From NCBI GenBank assembly GCA_034509925.1, contig CM067529.1:12963501-13027500 (forward strand): DNA of 64,000 nucleotides. The letters run 5' to 3'. This document shows positions 1-12,700 of the stretch, piece after piece. Both the position numbers and the translations under genes were made by a program. The stretch's first letter is position 1. Every line of letters begins with the position of its first letter. This DNA is from Hirudinaria manillensis. Lineage: Eukaryota; Annelida; Clitellata; Hirudinida; Hirudinidae. Below the pieces are notes generated by a model, which saw only the letters and a program-made list of their open reading frames with translations, was not told the origin of the DNA and did no database searches.

Positions 1-125
1 AAGTTGTATGGCTCAAATTATAATCAAAAGAAATCAAAGTTCCAGAATCGTAAATGATTGACTAAAATCGCAACTATCAAGTGCAATAGGATTGACGCTT
101 TACCAAATGTCGGAGATGACGAGGC

Positions 126-1469
126 CTAATCTCTTTGAGAGGTCAGAAATGAAGCTCTCTTCTTCGAGCAACAAATAAGCAACAGTATTAACATAAAAAG
201 GGCTATAAGAGCAAGCCAGAAGTGAAAACGTTCCATTTCGTGTCCAGGATGTTCAGTAGTCCACTCCTCTTCCGACCAGTTAAGGTCTGAAAGGAATTAG
301 AAATTGTGATATCTAGACGACAAACGTTCCTACATGATTTAACTATCAAAGTTCCTACGCTTAGCACAAGTGAAATTGTCCACACTGAAATATCCTGGTC
401 GACAAGAGCATTGGTAGAAAGGCTGAAAGTTTATGCAAAATGATGTCTTCGTGTCGCATTTGTCTGGCACTTCACACTCGTCAATATCTGACAATTGGGT
501 AGATTCAACAAATCGTATCGTATTTAATTAATAGTATTAATATTAGTTAATATTTAATTAATACATTAAATCTCTCAGCGTTAGCAAATCTTTACTTACC
601 CTGGCATTCAGCGAGGTGAAAGGATTTAAATGTTTTCGATCCTTCCGGACAGAGGCAATCGTATGATCCTATCAAATTGATGCAAGGCACTCCGTCAGGG
701 CACATCTTTGCAGGAGGTTCACACTCGTCTTCATCTTAAGACTCAAATAATTGTACGTTAATACCGAAATTGGATACCATCTATGCAAAGCAACCCACTA
801 TTTATATATATATATCACGTTCTGGCTATGAACGTGAAAGTCAAAAGAACACGTTTCTCTATACCTTCACATTGAAACCATTTTACAGTACGATAACCAT
901 GGAGACAGGAACACATGAAAGAACCAGGTGTATTAACACATTCCGTAGAATTCAAGTCGCATCCTGTGCGACCTTTACACTCGTCAACATCTGGCAACAT
1001 TGCAGGCACAATTATTGGTAGCTTAACTAATAATAATATTACTTAACTAATATTAATATTAAATCATATTATTATAACGATAACGGTATCAAGAAATCCT
1101 ACATAAAAAGTCTGCATCTAGAAATATTAGCTTGGAATAAAAAGGGGTTCCAAATCTCAGTTAATTATTTCTAATTATTTCTAATAAATTTTATAATTTA
1201 TAAAATATATTTTTATAATAAAAATAATTTATAATAAAATAAGTAAAACCTATGCAATTTCCAGAATTTTCCTTTTCATATCCGGCAATACAATTGCAAT
1301 CGTAGGAGCCAATGGTGTTGGAGCAGCTTTGGTGTTCGCCACAAGCATCCGAATGTTGGCACTCGTCGTAGTCTGTAAATGTTTTAAACATTTAAAACAA
1401 TATTTAGGTACATTTGAGAATTGCATCGAAATAAATAAATAAATAAATAAATAATAAATAAATAAATGA

Positions 1470-1516
<47 letters not shown>

Positions 1517-3476
1517 ATGAATGTTGATCATTAAAACATAAACTTTTGCCTAGATGTTACCGCAAATTATTCAGATACAAATTCCAATAAGATTTTAATT
1601 TGTTTAGTGTACGTTTTTATTTATTTATTTCATTTATTTATTTATTTATATCCTAATTCAATGCCAACAGAAACTGTAACACCACAAAACTTTGCCACAT
1701 AATATTTTAAAATTATGCCCCCAGCAAAGTTTAAAATATTTTCAAATAATTGTTATTTATACCTTGGCAGTCTATGGCATTTCCAAAATACCCTTCTGGA
1801 CACCTGCACAATCCAAAGGTGTAACCCAATAATTCAAATTCTGAGCATTCTTTTGAACAGTCGCCATTGGCTACAGAACAGTCTTTGCAGAAAGGAAAAT
1901 AATACATCAATCTTGGAATGATAAATGAAAATATTAAGTCTGGCTCCAAGTATTATTGCATGATGAATCGTTATTGACTTGAACAATGCCAGTTAACCGT
2001 GAAATACCCTTATTGTCCCACACATAATAAACGTTTACCTACAAACTCGCAGTTATATCCAATTTTTCCAGAGCAGACATCGCATTCCTTGAAATCTTGC
2101 ATGCATTCGTATCGCAACGGATTCGAAGAACGGTCGCTTCTGACATTCAGAAAACCTGAAAATTTCAATTTCAATTTATCAATAATTGCTGACCACGAGA
2201 CGATGCACTTAATTTACGTAATTGAATTTCCTGACTCGAATAATAAAATTACCCGTCTTATATATGGCAAAGTACTTCTGTTGAATCCCAGCGAAATACA
2301 AAGGACTCGTAACAAATCCACACAAGGATAGTTTAATAGTCACGAACTTTGACAAATCCGTGAAGCAAAAACAATCTCCGACCTAAATCGACTAGTTTTT
2401 ACATAATCCATCTGTTTCTACCGTTTAGAAATTTAACTTTAAATCTTAAATTAACAAATTAAATTATTTTATTTAATTTTCTTTAAACTTTAAAATATAA
2501 GTTCAAACAATTCTACTGAATGCGTCAGTTACCGAGTTAATACCGGCATAGGACGATACGTTAACACACCACAAACTGCAATCGAGAACCGAAGAATCTC
2601 CTGGTTGTTTGGGAAAGCGGTGAAGTGAAAGCAAGTCGAATTTGGCTTCAAAGCACCCTAAGTATCCCTCAGGAAATGGCGCTGACGTATATAATACCAC
2701 CACGTCATAATACTTATATTCATAATCATATATTTTTATTGAATGAATATAAATATATCATTAAATAGTTAATGGAAAATATTGCGAGAGCCTCTGAATC
2801 GGAGCCTGTACCCTCTAAACAAAAGCAATCACCACATCGATATATATATATATACGAGTGTATTACCACGTCCACTGGCTTCCAATGCTCCTCTGGGTTT
2901 CTTTTCAATTATTATTTTCCTGGATAAAGCCATGCAATAAAAGTCGAAAATTTCTTCATTTATCTTCCTCTTGCATTCCTCGAGCTTATTGCCGATAACG
3001 TGTTCGAGCGTCACCTTTGGATCAAGTAAATGTAAACTGGAACCGGCTGAAATCAAGTTTTGCATTAAAGATATTGCTCTGTCTTAATCAGGCTTGTAAA
3101 GGTCATTACGTTAGTGATTAAATTAAAAATGCTGAAAAAAGCAATGCAAATCTTAAATCAGTTCAAAACGTGATGGCTCAATCGTATAATCGAATAATTG
3201 AAGAATTTTAAAGATAAGATACTCACGAAGTAAACCTATCCTCACCCTAACGACAAAGTGAGACATAATTAAATGTATTACTAATTTATCGTATTGTTCC
3301 ACTAATAACGTATGAGATATCACTTTATCACCGTGCAAGAGCACCATATTTAAACCGTCAATTGGAAATCGGATGCTCATATTATATAGTGATTCAATTA
3401 GACTTTTGTTCGATTTATCCAAATCTGCCAACGACACCTCGAAACACATAAACAGTTGTAAAACAATGCTGAACAT
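126..3476 (-). CDS. Gene A2: WSC and EGF type I membrane protein, 4 cbEGF, left copy
   Basis: Eleven exons in coding order: 3227-3476, 2867-3046, 2533-2681, 2253-2382, 2039-2155, 1763-1882, 1250-1372, 865-990, 600-734, 359-487, 126-286. All junctions are GT-AG and in phase, giving 539 residues. The start MFSIVLQLFMCFEVSLA is a signal peptide and aligns with the start of the paralogues; an upstream in-frame Met has no such support. Residues 84-143 end in the family motif SRKIII-x-KKPRG. Residues 144-236 are a WSC domain, but its second half lacks several expected cysteines (the CxxC and CG motifs of gene B read CGF and YFAG here). Two Cys-rich exons follow, then four cbEGF modules (DYDEC, DVDEC, DEDEC, DIDEC) and a membrane segment (FHFWLALIALFMLILLLICC) with tail SKKRASFLTSQRD. 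It is likely a cell-surface protein; ligand and partners are unknown. A near-identical copy lies at 15624-18925. Confidence 0.85.
1429..1518. repeat. (AAAT)n microsatellite in a gene A2 intron
   Basis: About 90 bases of AAAT repeats lie in the intron upstream of the first cbEGF exon. The duplicate tract near 16893-16960 is shorter, so this is one of the few visible differences between the two blocks. A second tract of TTTA units sits at about 1614-1650. Confidence 0.9.
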
Positions 3477-4351
3477 ATCGAAACGATGAGTTACAGTTCT
3501 GTAGAATTTAAAAGAAGAAATGTGAAAATCTCCACGTCGGATTTTACGTCCAGAAACAAAACATAAACAACGTCGACTTGCGTTTTCAAAAAAAAAGGCG
3601 GAAATATTCGTGTGACTGACGGTGAAATTTCTACGACAATCTAACGGTTGAAATATTACTAATATTTTCATGCTTAAAAAATAAAACAACATAAATAGAA
3701 AAAATGCAGGTATAAATTTAAGAAATTTTACAAAATGATTGCAAATTCAATAATTTAAAGTGTTTTCAGACGTCATGTTATAGTCCGTAAGTGTCCTCAT
3801 GAAAATTTGGCCTTTTCTTCCTAAGAGGAGTCACACAAACCTAAAAGACCTTCAGTATAAATTCACAAAGCTTTGAGTTCACCTTAATAACAAACTTTAA
3901 GTACAAATGTAAGCCCGGAGATGCTTTCAGTTGATTAATTTAAATCATCCACTTATAAAACAGTCCGCTCATACCGCCTACTTAAAATAATCTGGATTTA
4001 TTTCATTATTCAGCAACTATTATCCATTATTTAAAAATAAACACAGCGGAAGAAATAATTACTTCTGACTGGCGCCATGGAGACTATACTCTAAAGCTAT
4101 GAAAGTTACGATTATAATTTCAAAACCAGAAATGCCGAAGTCAACAAATGTTTCGAAAGTTTATTTATAAAGTGAAGGGAATTGTTTCGTAAAATACTTC
4201 AAAATCTCAGAACAAAATAAAAAGTAATGGATAAATTTAAAACGATGGTCTTTACTTCGAACAACGTTATAAAATACCAAATACACGTCCAAATACCTAC
4301 GTTGTTAATGTACACGAACATAGATCTCAATTTTTCTCGAATTTAATACAC
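3477..4351. other. Intergenic DNA between A1 and A2
   Basis: No gene is seen. The stretch runs from the stop of A1 (4352) to the start of A2 (3476) and should hold the A1 3'UTR and the A2 promoter. A minus-strand AATAAA at 4160-4165, about 190 bases past the A1 stop, is a plausible polyadenylation signal. The segment from about 3719 to 4350 recurs near 19168, 31207 and 38716, so it was duplicated with the genes. Confidence 0.6.
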
Positions 4352-4825
4352 TTAAGACACTGTAGATGTTGAAGTGGATGATTTTCGAGAACCCGCAAGC
4401 GTCGCTTGCGTGTCGAAGAAACAGGACAACGTGATTAACACAATGATGACTGAAAAGGCCAAGAAAAGGATATTGAGGTGAAAACGGTCAATGCTATCGA
4501 ACTCATCGCTGAGGTTTCTACTGCTAGGCCAAGTCGAATTTTCTGAATAGTTTTCATCGCCTGTAAGTATTTGGAAAGCATAATTTACAAATTATCGTTG
4601 CATGTTGTTATTTTGACACAGCTACTAGGAAGCAAGTCTTACCTGGAACACAGTTAAAATTGTCTATGCTAATATACCCGAGCCGACATGCACAGATGTA
4701 GGAAGTAATGGTGTTTAAGCAGTAGGATGAAGTCTCGTTGCACATGCCCGCCATTATACATTCATCAATGTCTAAAGTAGAATCGTCTTGTTCAATCCAA
4801 ATCCGTCATTTCATCAATGAAAAAC

Positions 4826-5150
4826 AGATGCATAGAAGTCACTTTGAATCAAGGAAGAACTATATGCTATTAATAAATTAATTTATTTGATTTAAAATAA
4901 AATTTTGTTGACAAAACACATAAATTGTCATTTTTCTATGAGTGGCCATAAGCATATTTCTATGCCTAAAAATGATTTTTTTGTTGAATTTACACTTAAT
5001 TCTTAATCAAAGTAAAAAAAAATTTAAGATATATATTCTATGTGAATAATATACATAGCCTCTTATTTTGGGCTTTTTATGACCATTAAAATTAGGGTTA
5101 TCATAAAAAAAAGTGTTAGGTCATAAAGTTTCTTCTACCACTGTACTGTA
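4826..5150. repeat. Dispersed mariner-like fragment in an intron (A1 copy)
   Basis: This intron segment, from ATGAAAAACAGATG to the right end CTACCACTGTACTG, recurs at about 20266-20605 (B), 32179-33312 (C, split by a LINE), 39817-40155 (D) and in a different intron of gene E (about 51622-51974). The E copy keeps only this segment and joins other DNA at its end, so it is a mobile repeat and not conserved intron. Its right end matches, inverted, a CAGTGGTCGAAAAAATG end at 50138 in gene E. That suggests a Tc1/mariner-like family with TA targets. Confidence 0.55.
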
Positions 5151-6404
5151 AATCATCGATTTTGTCTTTAAAAGTGAAATTACCTTCGCATTCAGTAACG
5201 TGGAAATACTCAATTTTCCTCGTCCCTTCTGGACATAAGCAATCGTACCATCCAGGATAATTGACGCAAGGCACTCCAGTTGGGCATTTTTTCTCTGGGT
5301 GAGCGCATTCGTCAATATCTTAAAGCACGAAGTCTTTTTTAGTTCATTCAACATCGAAGATCTACTTATACATCTATTCACCCTTAATATGATTATCTTA
5401 TATCCATTTCTGGGCTTATTAAAAAAATAGTAATTATAACAACTGGTAGGTTAAGCAAGAATTATTGGTAAATTAGGTCAAGTCATTTGTCATATCATTG
5501 TAAATCATCAAAAGCCATTTCATGTCAATTCCTTTTTAAAAATGTCCACCAACAGGTGTAAGTTCGAAAAATAAATATTTTATATCGGAATAAAATTGGA
5601 CCACAAGAGAACGACATGTTATAAGTTCTATATTTCACCTGTGCATTTGTTCCGCTTTAAAGCATGATAACCACGGAGACATGCGCACTTGAATGAACCG
5701 ACCAGGTTCACGCATTCAGTTGAGTTGGGGTCGCATTCCTCGACATTTCTACACTCGTCAATATCTTATTATTTAATAATAATAATAATAAAATTAATAT
5801 TTAAAATTTAACAATCGATGCTTACTAATATTATACTTTTTTTTATTTTAAACTCATTTTTATTATTTTCCTTTTATTTTTAGAGAAAGGGCGATTTATA
5901 TTCTGAACAGAAAATGAAATAGGTCAAAAGTTAGGTTAAAAATAAGGTCTAGAACTTAAAGGGACATTTAAAAATTGATTTAAGATTTTAGAAGAAAAAC
6001 CTTTGATTATAAGCTTATTATTTGAACGCAGAAAACACTTAAAATTAGATTTTTACATTTATTAAATCACAAATTCATTAAATAGCCGAAAAGATTACCA
6101 GATTATTGGTCAAATCTTAAAGTATCCAGCAACACGTAATATTAATTGGACTAATAGTACTCTATCCCTAAATAGTTCATGTACCCAAAGATAATGTATT
6201 TCTATGTAATATGTATATGTAATGGTATTTTGATTGAAAAATAAACCTTGGCAAGAAGTTGCCGAATACGTTTCGTATCCTTTGAAGCATTGACAATCAT
6301 AAGAACCATCGGTGTTGATACATTCAGAGGTCGAACTATCGCATTCGTTGCCAGTTTTACATTCGTCAATATCTTCAAACATTGGAAATATATAATAATA
6401 ATAT

Positions 6405-6528
6405 TGTTGGATCCCTAATAATCAATAATTAAAATTATATTGTCACTCAATTTAATTAATTACTAAATTAATTAATCAGCAATATAATTTTAATTATTCT
6501 TCAATCATCTGGATCTAGGGATCCAACA
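6405..6528. mobile_element. 124-bp solo LTR (A1 intron)
   Basis: The segment begins TGTTGGATCC and ends GGATCCAACA and is flanked on both sides by the 4-base duplication ATAT (6401-6404 and 6529-6532). It also contains an internal inverted repeat, AATTAAAATTATATTG against CAATATAATTTTAATT. TG...CA ends and a short target duplication are the marks of a solo LTR. The related gene-E fragment at 48435-48460 has the same TGTTGGATCC end directly after a purine tract. Confidence 0.7.
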
Positions 6529-7674
6529 ATATCAACAACAACAACACTCTAAAACCATTCTCCATTTCGTAAATGTAATTTGAACCTTTGCAAGTTTCAT
6601 GCTCAATTTTATATCCGGACGTGCAACCGCATCGATAGGAGCCGGCAGTGTTGGTGCAGGTCTTGCCCTCATCGCATAAATATGGATCCAAGCATTCATC
6701 TAAGTCTAAGAAAAACAATTTGCAAAAACCTGTTTAAAAAAAAGTTAAACAGTTTTCCATCTGATAGTTTCCCCGCGTCCGTTTTCGATAAACATACTGA
6801 CAATTACAGTAAAGTAATGAACTAACCCTCACAAGACGTTGGAGAGCTTGACTTTACGAATCCCGAAAGGCAATTACATTTGTAAGAACCAGGAATATTG
6901 AGGCACTCGGTGGAACTTCTGTCACAATTTTCCTCCAGGCATTCGTCAATATCTTCAAATATCGCATTTGAAATATATAAATTAAAAAATACTAGAAATC
7001 CATTTCATAATTTGAACCTTTGCACGTTTCAAGCTCCTTTTTAAATCCAGACTTGCAACTACATTTAAAGGAGCCGATAGTATTGGTGCAGTCCATATCA
7101 CCGCATGACGATGGATCCAAGCATTCATCTTGGTCTAAGAGAGTGTAAAAATTTGTAATTGAAAAAAAAATAAATAGTTTTTATTCTTACAGTTTCCTGT
7201 ACTGTTTACAGTCCGCCTTCGATAAGCATAACGACGATTACACTAAAGAAACGAACTAACCTTCACAAATAGTCGGAAAGCTTGAATCTTTGAATCCTAA
7301 AAGGCACTTGCATTCATAAGAACCAGGTGTATTGACGCACCTAGTAGAACTTCTGTCACAATTTCCCTCCAGGCATTCGTCAATATCTTCAAATATCGTA
7401 CTTGTAATGCAACAGAAAAAAATTCTAAAGAAAATTGCTTTTCAGAAATTTTAACCTTCACAATGTCCACTATCCAATTTATATCCAGTTCTGCAACCAC
7501 CCACACATTCAAAGGAGCCAATAGTATTGGTACAATTCTGGCCTTCTTCACAAATAGACTTATCCGTGCATTCATCGTAATCTAAGGATGGCGAAATGGA
7601 AACCAATATTATACTTCTCCGTAACATTTAGTCACATTGATCTTCTCACAAAATACATAAATTCATGACATAAT

Positions 7675-9556
7675 TGTTATAACTCCAGAATATCAAGATG
7701 AAAACGGTTTATTCGAATCACTACAGCACGACACAACACGACTCAGTACGATACGAACGGAATACGAGCGTGCCTCATCGCACGAGGTGCACAAACCAAA
7801 GATAGGTATAATCCCACAACACCTCCCCCCCCCCCCTAAACGATTAGGTATCCAGCCTTCTCGGAGGTCGGCGGTTCCTTGCAGATCTTTTCTTTGGTGT
7901 TCGAGGTTGCACTGGCGGAATGACAGGCACTACTTCGCACTCTGGAATTTCCTGTGGTTCCGGTGTGTGTGTGTTTCTTGCGGTTGCCTGGGATGTCCCA
8001 CTTAGTGGCAGGAATGGCAAGTCAAATGCCTCACACATCACCTTCAGTGAATCATCCTGCGCACGCTTCCTGAGCTGGTTCGCGTGGCGATGGAGCATTT
8101 TGCCGCTTGCCTCCACTAGGTAGACCTGACGTCCCAGTCTACGATTCACCCACCCCTGTATCCACTTCGGGTGACTTGGGTCCTTGTAGTCTCTTACGAA
8201 GACTGCGTCTCCCTCGACGAACTCTCATTCGCCGGTGGACAGGTTTCCTTTCTTCCATCTCCTGATCCGCTCTTGGGAGATGTTTTATTGGACTTTTGAG
8301 TTGGAGGTCACTCAGGGGAGTTCTCAAAGGTCTCCCTAGGAGTTTCTCTGCCGGCGTCTTCAAATCCATCAAAGACGTGCATGGCGTTGTCCGGTAAGTC
8401 AGCAGAAATTTCTGGAGCGCATCCTCCATCACCTCCTCCCCCTGCAGCTTTTGTAGTGTACGCTTGAATGTGTCCACAAAACGCTCGGCTTGCCCATTGC
8501 AATGAGGTTGGTAGGGCGGTTTCTTGATGTGTTGCATTCCATTCCTCTGTCAGAACTCTTGGAACTCCTTGGACGTGAACTGTGTCCCATTGTCCGAAAC
8601 TATTATCTTTGGGTATCCGTGCTGCGCAAAAATCCTACCCAGTTCTTTGATTGTGGCAGTGGAAGTCCTCATTTTAATAACTTCAGGCCATTTGGAGAAG
8701 GCGTCCACCACGATTATGAACATCACTCCTTCAATCGGGCCGGCAAAATCAATATGGACCCTCTCCCAGGCACAATCCGGTTTCGGCCATGGCGTCAGTT
8801 CGTTCCTGACAGGCATCTTTGCAGCCAACTGGCATGAACTGCAAAGTCTCACTCTGTCTTCGATGTCCCTGTCAATTCATTGCCAGTAAACATGCATTCG
8901 AGCTAGCATTTTCATTCTAGTTGTCCCAGGATCTCCCTCGTGCAGCATCTTCAAAATTCGGCCTTGCAGGGCTGATGGGATCACGGCTCGTGTTCCCATG
9001 AAGAGTGCACCTTCATGGACTGACAGGTCTTTAGAACGGCTGTGGAAGGCATGCAGAGTCGATCCAGCCCGGAAACTAGGCCATCGACCCGTTCTTACAC
9101 TTTCAACAACCAATTTTAGCTCGGAATCTTCCTCAGTCATCCTCTGAATATCCTCCTTTGTGACTGGCAAGTTTCGGATGACATCACTCTGAACTGCCTT
9201 GACATCCCTTTCGATCTTCGCAATGACGATGTCTTCATCTTCTGGCAGCTTCTTCGTAGCGATGAGACGGGACAGCACATCGGCTTGACCAAAGTGAGTG
9301 GATCGCCTATACTCGATGACAAAATCATACGCAAGCAAGACGAGTTCCCATCGTTGGAGCCGATTTGCTGAATGAGCTGATATACCAACCTTGGATCCGA
9401 AGATCGACAACAGTGGCTTATGATCAGTCAGCAACAGGAAGCTTCTGCCGTATACGTAGCGATGAAATTTCCTTACCGCAAATACTAAGGCCAGAGCTTC
9501 TTTCTCGATCTGTCCGTAGTTCTTCTCTGCCTTGGTGAGAGATCTACTGGCGTGTG
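7675..9556 (-). mobile_element. Truncated Ty3/gypsy element (3' LTR, integrase, RNase H)
   Basis: Read on the minus strand, this copy holds part of RNase H (to 9556), the integrase region and the 3' LTR (7675-7818, TGTTATAAC...CCACA on the plus strand), with a C-rich complement of the polypurine tract at about 7825-7837. It is nearly identical to 23125-25006. Both copies carry the same in-frame TGA codons (8877-8879 and 8550-8552 here), so the element was already dead when the block was copied. The break at 9556 defines the edge of the duplication. Confidence 0.9.
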
Positions 9557-9790
9557 TCAAATTCGAAAGTATTGCGCGCTTGGATAAACCAGAAATTAAC
9601 AAATGTTCTTCAATTTATTAAAAATATACATTTAAGCACCAATTTGTTACCGATAATTATTGATTAATTTAACGACAAAGCTCGTCACCAGGAAAATTTA
9701 AAACGAATCCTACGCCTCACCTGTGTTGTTTACATGTCTTCTTAGGACTCTCGCTGGCGGATTTTCTGAACGGAATAATTACAATCGGAA
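9557..9790 (+). promoter_or_regulatory. Upstream region of the PDI gene
   Basis: Only 234 bases separate the duplication edge from the PDI start codon, so the promoter and 5'UTR must lie here, start inside the gypsy remnant, or come from an upstream exon. A possible splice acceptor (GTCTTCTTAG at about 9737-9746) precedes GACTCTCGCTGGCGG, which would fit a 5'UTR exon boundary. I see no clear TATA box. Confidence 0.35.
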
Positions 9791-12700
9791 ATGAAAAGTG
9801 CATTCTATCTGCATTTCTATTTGATTCTGCAGCTGATCAGTTCAGCCACTTCCAAAGTTATTATGTTGAACGACGAAAACTTCCAGTCTCAGATGCCGAC
9901 TTATACGGTCCTATTCGTCAAGTTTTACATGCCTTGGTGAGAACGGAGTTTATTAAAACTTAAGTAGAAATTAGCTTATAAAAATTATTACAAACAATGC
10001 CACAAAATGAAAGCTTAAATGACAGAAAATTAAAATTGCAAATTTCTTTCTTTGCATCTCAAAGGTGTGATCACTGCAAGGAGTTTGAGACAGAATTTGC
10101 AAGAGCATCAGACACAGTGGAATCCAAGAATTTGCCAGTTGCATTTGCAGAGGTGAGTTTGTCCTGAATTGTAACATTCTGTTGCTCACCCCTCACTGAT
10201 TTTGACCAAATCCAATACCAAAGCAACAATTATTTCCTCTGAATTTATGATGCTATTTATTTGTTTATCAACACAAAGCACTTTTCAACCTTAAATACTT
10301 CCAAGTCTAAACTCTACTACTAGCTAATTATTAGCTGCTCCTCGATTTCCTAATACTTTGTTAATAATTTCTTAAGCAGTTAGCCCCGTAGTCTCAAAGC
10401 CTTTTTATAACTGACATCCATCAGTGATAATTAATTAATAATAATATTATTTGAATATTATAACATTGCCTCGATCGCTTCCTCAGGTGAACTGCGACGG
10501 CTCGGGCAGAGTTACGTGCTCCTTGTACGAGGTCAAAGGTTACCCGACCATAAAAGTCTTCAACTTCGGCGAATTCATTTTCAACTACGACGGACCGAAA
10601 ACGTCGGGTTCGAGTTTCGCTTTTGTTTTCTCGACGTCTTCGCACGTGAATTACAGTAGATTATGGAATAAAAACATAATATTTTAAAGAAATTAAATAA
10701 AGTAATTTAAATGTACTTCCTAAGAATAGGCCACTGGTTGCGTCTACATAATGATCTCCTAATAAACATCGCTAATTAGGTCATAGGCAGAAGGAATTCC
10801 AAAAGCCATTTTTAAAAGATATATATCTGCCTTAAATATTAAGTAATTTAAAGTTTCACCACCACTGGTAATACTAATAATAGTACTAATAACCAGTAAT
10901 AACACAGTCAATACCTATTCTTTCGGGTTATGTCCGTTTTTTTGGAAGTTCGTTTGTAAAAATGGACTGCAATTTATAAAACAGATCGTACGATTACGAA
11001 TTGTAAATTTGTAATTTACTAAGCAGACGAGTTGTTGGCATCTGAAGATGAAGAGATTTTTTATTTAGTTCGCTAGATGGCAGTACACGTAGTCAGTTCC
11101 AAAAATATAAATATTTGTTTAAAAACACTACTGCCAATAGATAATATTATAATAATAATAATAAATAATATTATTATAATTATAATAATAATAATAATAT
11201 AATAATTAATAATAATATAATGATAATAATAATTATTATTATTAATATGGGCTGCCTGCGCTAACAAATGATAATATAATAATAATAATTATTAGCAGGT
11301 GATTATCCTTAGGGCTGCCTATCTTCTTTTGATCTTGGATTTTTAAATAAAATTTATTTTTCAAAAAAATACCACTAAGAATGTTTAATAACCTTAATAA
11401 TGAATAACATAAATAATAATATTTATATGGTAATTATTTATATAATTAACACTTCCATTTACCTAACCAGACAGTTTGGTGAAGTTCATAAGGCTAAAAG
11501 TCGAACCAGGCTCTCAGGAGATCAAGAGTTTGGAGGACCTCTCTGCATGCTTGGCCGGACTGGATAACGTGGTGATTGGTCGGCCATTTATAGAATACTA
11601 TTTTGACAATGATAATTACTTTTATTATTACAATTAACTTGTTATTATAATTAATTATAATCATATCATAATGCAGTGATAATAATAATATTTGTCTTAA
11701 TCATTTCTTAAATTAGGGGATTACCTATAATACTGTGTAATAGTTGTAGATATGTTTATGTTATACCTTATTTTATATTGATAGTTATCATCACATTATA
11801 ATAATAAAGTGCCTAAGGTCTCTGGATGAGACTTGGCTTGCTGACCGGTTGTGTATGACTGAGATTGAGTTTGAATAATAATAATAATAATATTAATAAT
11901 AATAATAGTAATAATAATAATACAAAATGAATATTCAACAGGGTTCTTCCACGAGCAGGGTCTTCCCATCGAAAAGGAATTCCACAGGATGGCAGAAGCA
12001 CTTAAGGCGGAATACAAATTTGGCCACACCTACAGCAACAAAGTCATGACAATGTTTGGATATAGAAAGTCAGTTTGTCGAATTGATTGACATCGTTAAC
12101 TATCGATTAACGATTAACTATTGATTAACGTATGGTTGTTTGGTTGGCAGCGACATAGTGCTCTTCAGGTCAGAGAAGCTCAAGACCACCCTGGAGCAAG
12201 GTCAGCTGAAGTTCGAAGGTCAACCGACGCTGTACAATCTGAGAAATTGGGTTGCAAGCAACTAGTTGGTTTTTTGCATTGGTTCAATGATAATAATAAT
12301 AAAATTGATAATAATAATACTAATACTTCTAATAATAATAATTGCAATGATATCATGTTCATGCCTTATCTTCATCACAGTCACCACCACCATTAACCTT
12401 TCAGTCAAGGTCTGGCTGGCTTTCGGACCCAAAAGAACATTGAACACTTCAAGTCGCCTCTGGTTGTTGCATACTTTGATGTCAACTTGGAGGATAAGAG
12501 CTCCTTGTCAGCATATTATAGGAACAGGTCAGCATTCTAGTTTTAATCAATATTGTTAATATTATTAATTAATATTATTATTACTAATTGCCAATTAATT
12601 AATCTTTACATTGCAATTATTAATTTTCAAATAAATTAGGGAAATTTACTCACTGGTCAAAGCACATATTCTTAAAGTCTCAATGATCAAGAGGCTATTG

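Larger units (their letters stand above)
4352..7581 (-). pseudogene. Gene A1: 5'-truncated copy of WSC-EGF gene B (9 cbEGF and membrane exon)
   Basis: Ten exons remain, in coding order 7456-7581, 7261-7386, 7018-7134, 6827-6952, 6586-6705, 6247-6372, 5639-5764, 5184-5318, 4643-4771, 4352-4560. They encode nine cbEGF modules (DYDEC, DIDEC, DQDEC, DIDEC, DLDEC, DIDEC, DIDEC, DIDEC, DIDEC) and a last exon with membrane segment [18 protein letters not shown] and a Ser/Thr-rich tail ending STSTVS. The exons for the signal peptide, N-terminal region, WSC and the two Cys-rich modules are missing. In gene B those lie beyond the gypsy element, and here the element is cut at 9556 and followed by unrelated DNA. 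The remaining reading frames are intact and nearly identical to B 19801-23031. Without a new 5' end it should not give a secreted or membrane product, unless the truncation is an assembly artefact. Confidence 0.8.
1..9556. repeat. Left copy of a 9.5-kb duplicated block
   Basis: This stretch matches 15511-25006 nearly base for base, in introns and intergenic DNA as well as exons. It holds gene A2, the 3' part of a gene B copy (A1) and the 3' part of a gypsy element. Differences seen are scattered single bases, a 12-base indel near position 50 and changed (AAAT)n and (TA)n lengths. Identity stops abruptly after position 9556, inside the gypsy RNase H region, where unique DNA leading to the PDI gene begins. 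The left limit is outside the window. It could be a recent segmental duplication or two haplotypes assembled in series. Confidence 0.95.

Noticed and set aside
1429-1518. CRISPR-like array
   Set aside because: Simple 4-base repeats without spacers, in a eukaryotic intron.
1250-1531. Minus frame with a long Phe/Ile/Tyr/Leu run
   Set aside because: It reads through the (AAAT)n tract into an EGF exon in the wrong frame.
3153-3692. Start of gene A2 at the upstream Met (3692)
   Set aside because: The 72 extra residues have no signal peptide character and no counterpart in gene E; the Met at 3476 gives a signal peptide aligned with all paralogues.
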